Origin: CAYOCE01 sp964402405
GTDB taxonomy: Bacteria > Pseudomonadota > Alphaproteobacteria > UBA7879
DNA: 5,593 nt
Direction of reading: 5' to 3'
NCBI GenBank assembly: GCA_964402405.1
Contig: CAYOCE010000066.1
Span: forward strand, 1-5,593
Shown: in pieces, positions 1 through 5,593 of the stretch
How positions within the stretch are numbered: position 1 is the stretch's first letter
How the letters are laid out: every line of letters begins with the position of its first letter
Translations under genes and position numbers: made by a program
Notes under the pieces: generated by a model
What the model was told of the DNA's origin: nothing
Seen by the model: the letters and a program-made list of their open reading frames with translations, nothing else
Databases searched by the model: none

Positions 1-2599
1 TTAAATTAAAATCTATATTTGAAATTTTTAAGAGAGCGTCATTTAAAGCTTTGTTAGCTTTCTTAAAATTATTCTTTTTTCGATAGGAGGTACCTATGAT
101 TTGTAGATTTTGTGAGATAAGAAGTTCAGTGTGAGGTGTTTTTTCTGCTAGTTTTATACTTTTTTGACAATACATTATAGATTCGTCAGGATTATAGAGT
201 AATAGACAAATGATTCCTAGATCTTTTAATATTGTGGTTAATTTTTCTTTTGAAAGATGAGATCTTTCTGCTTGCGTGTTTATAATTTGAGAGAGATATT
301 TTTTTGCTAAAATAAAATTTCCTGTATATTTATAGTGGATATATCCCATCATTAGTAATAAATCTTCTTCATATTTTTCTTTTATGGTTTTTTCTATTTT
401 TAGTTCTTTGAGGTTATTTTTTAATGACTCCAAGTGTGCAAGAAATGGAGAAGCTAATGTTGTATTTTTTTCTAGGTATTTTTCATAAAAATCTTTTACT
501 GAAGTCATTATTTTATTTATAAAGATTTTTTCTTCTTCTTCTGTCAATGAGTGCATCAAAAAAGAAAGTCCTAGAGCTTGCGTACTACGATGGAGAGAAA
601 AAGTGGACATTTTTTCGCTACCAAGAGATGATTCATCGGTGATTAAAGAATGTTTTTTTAAATTATATATAAAACTATCAACGTCAGAGTTGTTATTAGA
701 AACGTCTAATAGTTTTTTTGGAATGTTTTGAGAATCTAAAAGACATATAAAAAATAACAGCTCTTTAAATTGAGGGTTTACCTTAATGAGGCATTCGAGA
801 GAGAGAGTTATAATTCCATAACGTGTTTTTGTATAATCACTCATTTCTTTCAAAAGAGTTGCTTGAACATTTTCGAAATTATCACTAAGTTTTTCTACTT
901 TTGCTAGATACTCATCATAACTATTTTGAGTGGTTTTAACGTAATAGGCAGCAATAGAAATATCTAAAGGAAAAGGAGGAATCTTTTTTAGAAAGTTAAT
1001 AGTTTTTTCTTGTTGGTCTTGTACTAACTTACAGGATTCACATTTATAGAGTTTTTTGCTAAAAAGAGTCAAAGAATCAGCCGGGCTCAATTCTCCCACA
1101 GGAATAATGCTTTCTGCCTTTATATAATCATCATTGTTTATGTTGGTATCCCTTGTTGTAATAATAACCTTCCCCTCCCCCCAAACATTTACATCATGAG
1201 GAAAATAATCTTTGAGATCCATAAGCTTGTTTAAATTATCGTAGATTAGAACCCAATTTTGTTGCTCTTTTAAGTGTTTTTTTACAAATACAAGAAGTTG
1301 TTTTTGCTTTTCATCGATATTTCTCATGTTTTCAATAAATTCAATTTCTCTTTTTTGCTCCTCAGTTTTAACTAGAGAATATGCCAGATTTTTAAAGGAA
1401 TTCAGGAGACTTTCTTTTGTTTCTGCATTAATTTCCCAAATAACAGGAGATTGTTGAGATCGAGCATATTGCCTGGCAAGTGTTGTTTTTCCTGCTCCCC
1501 CAATTCCAACAAGAACAACTGTTTGAATATTTTTTTGTCTTTTTAGTTTTTCTTGAATCTGGGTAAGAAGTTGCGTTCTATTTAGTAAAGAAGATTCTTG
1601 GGGAATGATAAGATCAGTTCTGATTGAAAGTGAATCTTGTGATATAGTGTTTGAATTATCACCTTTACTATAAATAAAAAACCCTAAAATGATAGTTATA
1701 CAGCTTACAACGGTAATAAAAAACTCTAACATCGTAAAAGATTTACTATTTTTAATAAAAAATAAAAAATTTAATATTTTTTTAAATGTTTTGTTTGAAG
1801 AAAAACCTGGTGGAATAAAACTATTTTCCTTCGCATATTCTTTTTTTTCTAAAACCTCTTCTTCTCGTTTTTCTTGACTATAAAATTCAGTGAAAACTTC
1901 TTTAAGAGAAATAGAGGGAAAAATTTTCTTTAAAATGGAAATTATGGTTTCATAAAAATTATTACCCTCTTCTAATAAAATAATATCAGAAGAAGGCTCA
2001 AAAGAAGAAGGAGATTTATCTCCCAAAACAACCCTTATAGGGTTTGTTTGCAGCTTATCATCTGGAAGTTTAGATATTAAATCCCGTGACCCCACATAAA
2101 TTGCAAAATCTTTGACATCTTTTTCTTTCAGATTGGGATTTATTTCTAAAGTTGTTTCAATCCCTCCCCGAATTAGACAATCTCTTAAGTGAGTGACTGG
2201 AAAGTTTAAATCTGGATCTGTTGGCCAATAATAAATATAACAGCTCGTCTCTCTTGAATGGTTACACACCCTCAGTTTTTTTAATCCTTCCTCAAAGCTT
2301 TTTTCTAAAAGAAGCTGCGCATAATACTTTTGTATCAGCAAAAATTTGCCAGATTTTTCCACAAACTTTATGAGATCTTCTCTGGAATGACCATCTATCT
2401 TACGAAGAATGGTATTAGTATGATTTTGGACTGTTTTATAAGAAATAGATAAAAAAACAGCAATTCCTTTAGCAGCTTTGCCACTAAGAATAGAGGCAAT
2501 AATGTCTATTTCCCGATGCGTAAATTTAATGTCATTTATGGCGTCTAAATGATGTAGATAAAAGTTATGGAGAATGTTAGTGTCTTTTTTCTCAGCCAT
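1..2599 (-). CDS. LuxR-type HTH / transmembrane / NB-ARC (STAND) ATPase / TPR protein, C-terminus cut off by window
   Basis: The frame reads without a stop from ATG 2599 to the window edge (866 codons), and the stop lies outside. Residues 27-80 form a LuxR/NarL helix-turn-helix, with T27-x-R29-E30 at its start, a GIAVFLSIS core and recognition-helix residues T56-V57-Q58-N59-H60. Residues 117-230 look like an alternating alpha/beta domain, faintly TIR-like but not assignable. After a charged linker, 293-310 is a strongly hydrophobic stretch with lysines before it. NB-ARC follows: Walker A GIGGAGKTT at 365-373 (K371, T372), Walker B WVLIYDN at 449-455 with D454, the sensor-like ITTRD at 480-484, PPFPLD at 541-546 in the GLPLA position, and LHR at 669-671 in the MHD-like position. 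TPR-like repeats lie near 747-780, 788-821 and 829-862. STAND ATPases of this kind are ATP-dependent switches that oligomerise after a ligand binds the repeats; that role here is inferred. The start is supported by GAGAGG 11 nt upstream. No other ATG or GTG occurs before the in-frame stop at 2690-2692; only a TTG abuts the ATG. The ligand and target genes are unknown. Confidence 0.9.
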   Translation of the reverse strand, partial: MAEKKDTNILHNFYLHHLDAINDIKFTHREIDIIASILSGKAAKGIAVFLSISYKTVQNHTNTILRKIDGHSREDLIKFVEKSGKFLLIQKYYAQLLLEKSFEEGLKKLRVCNHSRETSCYIYYWPTDPDLNFPVTHLRDCLIRGGIETTLEINPNLKEKDVKDFAIYVGSRDLISKLPDDKLQTNPIRVVLGDKSPSSFEPSSDIILLEEGNNFYETIISILKKIFPSISLKEVFTEFYSQEKREEEVLEKKEYAKENSFIPPGFSSNKTFKKILNFLFFIKNSKSFTMLEFFITVVSCITIILGFFIYSKGDNSNTISQDSLSIRTDLIIPQESSLLNRTQLLTQIQEKLKRQKNIQTVVLVGIGGAGKTTLARQYARSQQSPVIWEINAETKESLLNSFKNLAYSLVKTEEQKREIEFIENMRNIDEKQKQLLVFVKKHLKEQQNWVLIYDNLNKLMDLKDYFPHDVNVWGEGKVIITTRDTNINNDDYIKAESIIPVGELSPADSLTLFSKKLYKCESCKLVQDQQEKTINFLKKIPPFPLDISIAAYYVKTTQNSYDEYLAKVEKLSDNFENVQATLLKEMSDYTKTRYGIITLSLECLIKVNPQFKELLFFICLLDSQNIPKKLLDVSNNNSDVDSFIYNLKKHSLITDESSLGSEKMSTFSLHRSTQALGLSFLMHSLTEEEEKIFINKIMTSVKDFYEKYLEKNTTLASPFLAHLESLKNNLKELKIEKTIKEKYEEDLLLMMGYIHYKYTGNFILAKKYLSQIINTQAERSHLSKEKLTTILKDLGIICLLLYNPDESIMYCQKSIKLAEKTPHTELLISQNLQIIGTSYRKKNNFKKANKALNDALLKISNIDFNL

Positions 2600-2610
2600 C
2601 AAAAGAATTT

Positions 2611-2616
2611 CCTCTC
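2611..2616 (-). promoter_or_regulatory. Shine-Dalgarno of the leftward gene
   Basis: The minus strand reads GAGAGG here, ending 11 nt before ATG 2599. It is a moderate purine-rich match at slightly long spacing, and it fixes the start because no other ATG or GTG exists in frame before the upstream stop. Confidence 0.6.
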
Positions 2617-2620
2617 TTTC

Positions 2621-2639
2621 TAGAATTTCTTGAATTCTA
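2621..2639. repeat. Perfect 7-bp inverted repeat upstream of the leftward gene (possible operator or leader hairpin)
   Basis: TAGAATT (2621-2627) and AATTCTA (2633-2639) are perfect inverted copies around the 5-nt spacer TCTTG. The dyad lies 22 bp before ATG 2599 and just upstream of its ribosome binding site. It could be a dimer operator, for instance for self-regulation by the LuxR-type protein encoded here, or a weak hairpin in the 5' leader. AT-rich sequence makes short palindromes common, so its function is uncertain. Confidence 0.4.
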
Positions 2640-2657
2640 TGTACCTTAACACAATTC

Positions 2658-2688
2658 TTTATAAAAACTTTTAAACTAAATTTCTTAA
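2658..2688 (-). promoter_or_regulatory. Weak candidate promoter for the leftward gene
   Basis: On the minus strand, TATAAA (2658-2663) is a good -10-like hexamer. TTAAGA (2683-2688) sits 19 nt upstream as a poor -35. Transcription would start near 2651, leaving a leader of about 50 nt that contains the 2621-2639 palindrome. In DNA this AT-rich such boxes arise by chance, and the long spacing weakens the call. Confidence 0.25.
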
Positions 2689-2731
2689 CTTATCTAGGCA
2701 ATTTTTTCCTGGGTACTATTCCTAGACATTT

Positions 2732-2761
2732 TTGACTCATAGAAATCCCCAAGTTTTATAC
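2732..2761 (+). promoter_or_regulatory. Candidate sigma70 promoter for the exported GTPase gene
   Basis: TTGACT (2732-2737) matches the -35 consensus at five of six bases. It is followed by TTATAC (2756-2761) at 18 nt, or TTTATA (2755-2760) at 17 nt, as the -10. The start would fall near 2768 and produce a leader of roughly 130 nt holding both stem-loops before the start codon. This is the best promoter-like pair in the intergenic region on this strand. Confidence 0.5.
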
Positions 2762-2800
2762 GTAGCTTGAACTTAGTACGGCAGGGTGTCGTGCAAAAAA

Positions 2801-2831
2801 TATGAAAGAGTCAAATGGGGATTCTTTCATA
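2801..2831 (+). promoter_or_regulatory. Leader stem-loop 1
   Basis: TATGAAAGAGTC (2801-2812) pairs with GATTCTTTCATA (2820-2831), giving a 12-bp stem with one G-U pair and a 7-nt loop AAATGGG. It lies in the probable 5' leader of the GTPase gene. No U-tract follows, so it is not a standard terminator. It may be a regulatory RNA structure or a protein-binding dyad. Confidence 0.5.
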
Positions 2832-2837
2832 AATGCT

Positions 2838-2865
2838 CTCAAGAGCACCTGTACCTGTTCTTGAG
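2838..2865 (+). promoter_or_regulatory. Leader stem-loop 2
   Basis: CTCAAGAGCA (2838-2847) pairs with TGTTCTTGAG (2856-2865), giving a 10-bp stem with one G-U pair and the 8-nt loop CCTGTACC. It begins 6 nt after stem-loop 1 and ends 22 nt before the Shine-Dalgarno. An AT-rich tract with short U-runs follows, but it is not a clean terminator U-tract. It could influence leader stability or translation. Confidence 0.5.
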
Positions 2866-2887
2866 AAATTTTAACTTTTAATTAGAT

Positions 2888-2892
2888 AGGAG
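2888..2892 (+). promoter_or_regulatory. Shine-Dalgarno of the exported GTPase gene
   Basis: AGGAG sits 8 nt before ATG 2901. Together with the in-frame TAG at 2883-2885 it fixes this start, which matters because the first 37 residues are the signal peptide; a start at the internal Met38 would remove it. Confidence 0.85.
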
Positions 2893-2900
2893 AATATAAA

Positions 2901-5357
2901 ATGAAGATTTATAAGAAGAACAAACCTTTTCATCGTTATGGTTCAAAAAACTGTAAATTTATTTTTTTGGGTTTTGTCCTTGTTTTAGGAAGCAGCATCC
3001 CTTCTTTTAGTATGGATGTGATTGATGGGGGAATGAGTAGTAGCAGTAGTGTCGCGGGTCGTTTTATTGTAGAGCAGCCAAGTAAGCAGCAGTATAATTT
3101 TCCTGAAATCCTTCATCTTGTGGAAAATGGGGAGATAAATATATCAAATATAGAGGGTAAAAATGTCGTTCTCGTTTTTGGTGATACAGGTAGTGGAAAA
3201 AGTACCACAATTAATTCTTTGTTGGGTGCAAGAATGGAAGAAAGAGAGGATGGATCTATCGATGTGGAAGATGGATCTAGAGCTGAATTTGCACAAATTG
3301 GTCATTCAAAGGAAGCATGCACAGCATTACCTGCAGCATGGTCACGACCTGATGTTAGCCCATATGTTTACATTGACACGAGGGGTTTTCTTGGTGAAGA
3401 AGAACATCCCGAAGAAGATATTGCGGCCAGTATCTTAATGGAAATGGCAGTAAAGAAAGCCAATAGTATAAGGATTATGGTTATTGCAGATTATAATGAT
3501 CTTGGTAAAAGGGCACGCTCTTTTATGAAACTTGGGAGAAGGTTGAGTAAAATAGTTGTGGGTCAGAAAATTCCTATGCTTTTTCTTTTTAATAGATATC
3601 AACCTTTGTCTAGAACATTAGCACGTCAATTTGATGAAAAATCATTTTTAGGAAAAGAAGAAGAAGTGATAGCTTCAGTTAATCATCAAATTAATGACAT
3701 AGTGAAAAAGGAAGAAAATACATTAAATAAAGTAATAGGTAATATTGGAAAAAGATTGGGAAGAATGCTTAAAAAAGATGATCCCGAAATCGAAATGAAT
3801 GCAGATTTTCAGGCTAGTGCAGCAGAAAAATTATATACAGTATTTTTAAAGTATAATTCTGATTTAGGGAATATAGGATATATTGATCCTCTTTCTCCTG
3901 AGGCCCGAAATAGTATTCTTGATAGGTTATCTAGAATGGATTCGATTAACCCTGAATCTTTGATCTTTACAGGATATAATACTGATCGTGTAGCATTTGA
4001 TTCTGCTTTCGCCCATACAATTAAGCATTTATTATTGTTGACGAAAGCCAAGATTCGAGTATCCAAGTTTGGTTTAAAGCTATTAGAAGAAATGACAAAG
4101 GAAGCTGAAGCATGTTTTAATTATCACCAGCAGCAGGTCCAAACGGGAGATTCTAGGTTAGTGCACATAAGTCAAGATGACTTAAGAGAGGTTGAGAGTG
4201 CTTATCTTGAAAACATCATAGATATACAAGGTAGAAGAATCCGATTGCAGCAACAAAGAATGAGTTTTCTGGAAAACAGAGCTGGATTAGAAAGGAATAT
4301 TACAACATTACTTTCAGGAAGCCCTAAACTTTTCTGGCAAGACAGATGGCGTGAAGAGTGCTATTTTTGGGGAGGATGGTGGCGCAATCATAAAAGTTAT
4401 TATCCACATGCCACTAATTTTGTAAGCTGGACAGCCGAATTAGAGGAGGGAACTAGTCAGCGTAACATTAACAGACAGGATACCCCATATCTAGATGTTG
4501 ATTATGTTTCCTCCACTGGTTATGATTGTGCGGGAAAAGTAAACGTTTATGTGGCTCCTAAAGATGATCCTTCCACAAAACCATTGGTAGAAAAAATAAA
4601 AACTGATATTGCTTCTGTCGATAAAATTATAGAAGGATATACGCGTTCTCTAGATGATTTAGAAAGAGAAGAAGCAAATGCTTCAGAAAATAGATCTGCC
4701 AATATTGCTGCTAAGATTCGGATTCTTCAAGAGCGAAAAGTTCGTGTCTTCCATGAGCAGATGACGCGCTTAAAACAAGCTGTATTGGTGCGCGAACAAG
4801 TTGACGCTCTTTATAATGAACATAGAGAACATCTCGGTACATGTGCAAGAATACTTGATAAACTTGATAGTAATAAACCTATCTTTAGCGCTTTTAGGGA
4901 ATCTTACCATCAGTTGCCTAATATAGTAGAAAGGAGCGGACTTGAGGAAAGGCTTATTGATCAAACATTTGGTAACATCCTTCTAGATCCCGTCCAAATG
5001 AATTGCCCAAATGATGGAGGAGGCCATAATAGAGTTCATGAGCGCCATAAAATAGCAGAAGTATTACATGCAAGAGAGGAAGTATGTCTTTTATGTTCAG
5101 GGAGAGTACGCGGATTGATTCAAATAGGTGCACAACAAGCTGAATTAGCGGAAATTATTGATGATATCCATAATAATGCTTCTGCAGCAAATGACGAATT
5201 ACGAGAATTTGTGACCTTAATGCGACAAGATGCTATGCTACAAAAACAGCAAGAAGAAGAGGATCACTCTCAAGAGGAATGGGCTAGACAAGATGCAGAT
5301 GCTGCGTACGAACGTCTAGGTGGTGCTGGGGGTTCTAATGATCGTGTAAGAGATTAA
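2901..5357 (+). CDS. Exported AIG1/GIMAP-like P-loop GTPase with coiled coils and Cys/His cluster
   Basis: Complete, 818 residues. Residues 1-19 are basic and 20-34 form a hydrophobic core (FIFLGFVLVLGSSIP). A signal peptidase site is plausible after S37. The GTPase domain has G1 GDTGSGKST at 94-102 (K100, S101), a candidate G2 Thr at T141 and G3 DTRG at 159-162. In the G4 position a hydrophobic strand ends in NRYQ (231-234) rather than NKxD. The G1 style resembles AIG1/GIMAP and other septin-like GTPases. Helical, probably coiled-coil, segments cover about 425-470 and 562-645. Between them lies a tryptophan-rich stretch (W479, W483, W490, W493, W494, W510) leading into probable beta strands up to about 552. 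C702, H709, H713, H716, C729 and C732 form a possible metal site. The tail (781-818) is acidic, Gln-rich, then Gly-rich. The gene seems monocistronic, with its own promoter, leader and terminator. GTP binding is well supported; secretion and a host role are inferred, and no precise function is recognised. Confidence 0.92.
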   Translation: MKIYKKNKPFHRYGSKNCKFIFLGFVLVLGSSIPSFSMDVIDGGMSSSSSVAGRFIVEQPSKQQYNFPEILHLVENGEINISNIEGKNVVLVFGDTGSGKSTTINSLLGARMEEREDGSIDVEDGSRAEFAQIGHSKEACTALPAAWSRPDVSPYVYIDTRGFLGEEEHPEEDIAASILMEMAVKKANSIRIMVIADYNDLGKRARSFMKLGRRLSKIVVGQKIPMLFLFNRYQPLSRTLARQFDEKSFLGKEEEVIASVNHQINDIVKKEENTLNKVIGNIGKRLGRMLKKDDPEIEMNADFQASAAEKLYTVFLKYNSDLGNIGYIDPLSPEARNSILDRLSRMDSINPESLIFTGYNTDRVAFDSAFAHTIKHLLLLTKAKIRVSKFGLKLLEEMTKEAEACFNYHQQQVQTGDSRLVHISQDDLREVESAYLENIIDIQGRRIRLQQQRMSFLENRAGLERNITTLLSGSPKLFWQDRWREECYFWGGWWRNHKSYYPHATNFVSWTAELEEGTSQRNINRQDTPYLDVDYVSSTGYDCAGKVNVYVAPKDDPSTKPLVEKIKTDIASVDKIIEGYTRSLDDLEREEANASENRSANIAAKIRILQERKVRVFHEQMTRLKQAVLVREQVDALYNEHREHLGTCARILDKLDSNKPIFSAFRESYHQLPNIVERSGLEERLIDQTFGNILLDPVQMNCPNDGGGHNRVHERHKIAEVLHAREEVCLLCSGRVRGLIQIGAQQAELAEIIDDIHNNASAANDELREFVTLMRQDAMLQKQQEEEDHSQEEWARQDADAAYERLGGAGGSNDRVRD

Positions 5358-5417
5358 GAAAAGGCTTATTACTGCCGTTAGAACTCAAATTTCAGACGAA
5401 AAGAAAAAACAATCAAT

Positions 5418-5451
5418 AAAAGAGAGGAAGAAATTCCTCTTTTTTATTTTT
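5418..5451 (+). terminator. Rho-independent terminator of the GTPase gene
   Basis: AAAAGAGAGGAA (5418-5429) pairs with TTCCTCTTTTTT (5434-5445), giving up to 12 bp with one G-U pair and a GAAA tetraloop (5430-5433). A T-rich run follows to about 5457. It lies 60 nt after the stop at 5357 and would end the GTPase transcript before the insertion sequence. The outer A-T pairs mean it could also work weakly in the opposite direction. Confidence 0.88.
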
Positions 5452-5469
5452 TGTTTTTGAAATTAAGAG

Positions 5470-5593
5470 GGCTTTGTTGAATAAATAAGACTTGAGACAA
5501 AGAAAGGGTAGAGAAGTTTATTTTAAAGGAATTTAGGCAGTCTCCTGTGAAAAAGTCCTAAAAGTGTTATAGAATATAGGGATTTTGAATAAA
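5470..5593. mobile_element. End of an IS5-family (IS903-group-like) insertion sequence, truncated by window
   Basis: GGCTTTGTTGAATAAAT (5470-5486) equals, from memory, the first 17 bases of the terminal inverted repeat of IS903 (Tn903). The remaining 107 bp would be subterminal IS sequence. No transposase frame is recognisable in it on either strand, so the transposase must lie beyond the edge, in an orientation I cannot tell. The opposite inverted repeat is not in the window. IS903-type elements make 9-bp target duplications, so 5461-5469 would be the expected left copy if the insertion is intact. A solo or decayed end cannot be excluded. Confidence 0.65.

Noticed and set aside
1..3. TAA on the minus strand at the very edge as the end of the leftward gene
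   Set aside because: It is out of frame: the gene's codons occupy 2-4, 5-7 and so on, and the frame is intact throughout, so the protein continues past the window.
1689..1877. Open frame of 62 codons on the plus strand
   Set aside because: It lies wholly antisense to the transmembrane and linker part of the leftward gene and has a Phe/Lys/Ser-rich shadow composition, with no ribosome binding site.
2694..2725. CTAGG ... CCTAG inverted repeat
   Set aside because: Only 5 bp with a 22-nt loop in AT-rich sequence; expected by chance.
3163..3438. Open frame of 91 codons on the plus strand
   Set aside because: It is an out-of-frame shadow inside the GTPase domain, where the main frame carries the G1 and G3 motifs.
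3809..4066. Open frame of 85 codons on the minus strand
   Set aside because: It is antisense to the GTPase gene, with no ribosome binding site or recognisable domain.
4770..4964. Open frame of 64 codons on the minus strand
   Set aside because: It is antisense to the second coiled coil of the GTPase; a composition shadow.
5247..5354. Acidic tail QEEEDHSQEEW (784-794) as a type IV secretion E-block
   Set aside because: E-block signals usually sit closer to the C-terminus than the 24-34 residues seen here, and the protein already has a Sec signal peptide. The acidic run is better read as low complexity.
5532..5562. TTTAGG ... CCTAAA inverted repeat inside the IS end
   Set aside because: A 6-bp match over a long loop has little weight, and subterminal IS sequence cannot be judged without the rest of the element.
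1..5593. tRNA, rRNA or CRISPR array
   Set aside because: No cloverleaf-like segment, rRNA-like stretch or regularly spaced direct repeats were seen on either strand.

Overview
The window is AT-rich and holds two large genes transcribed away from each other from a shared intergenic region of about 300 bp. At the right edge lies the terminal inverted repeat of an insertion sequence. The signs point to an intracellular bacterium living with a eukaryotic host: low GC, an NB-ARC/TPR protein of the type common in endosymbionts, and an AIG1/GIMAP-like GTPase preceded by a Sec signal peptide. Holosporales-type Alphaproteobacteria (Paracaedibacter/Odyssella-like) are my best guess. This rests on protein style alone; no taxonomic marker gene is present.

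Left half (1-2599, minus strand): one reading frame is open without a stop from the ATG at 2599 to the window edge, giving 866 codons with the C-terminus missing. It encodes a LuxR/NarL-type helix-turn-helix, an unassigned alpha/beta domain that faintly recalls TIR, a lysine-rich linker, one strong hydrophobic segment, an NB-ARC/STAND ATPase and at least three TPR-like repeats. It looks like a STAND-class signalling protein or transcription regulator.

Intergenic region (2600-2900): it contains a plausible sigma70 promoter for the rightward gene, two consecutive stem-loops in that gene's probable leader, a good Shine-Dalgarno, a perfect 7-bp palindrome just upstream of the leftward gene, and a weaker candidate promoter for that gene.

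Right half (2901-5357, plus strand): an 818-residue protein with an N-terminal signal peptide, a P-loop GTPase domain (G1 and G3 clear, G4 unusual), two helical/coiled-coil stretches separated by a tryptophan-rich insert, a Cys/His cluster and an acidic low-complexity tail. A strong Rho-independent terminator follows at 5418-5451. From about 5470 the sequence matches the known terminus of IS903-group (IS5 family) elements, so the window ends inside a mobile element.

Working model (inference): the leftward gene is a ligand-responsive STAND regulator or sensor, and the rightward gene is an exported GTPase that may act in the host, because GTP is not expected in the periplasm. The divergent layout makes it reasonable to ask whether the regulator controls its neighbour, but nothing in the sequence proves it.
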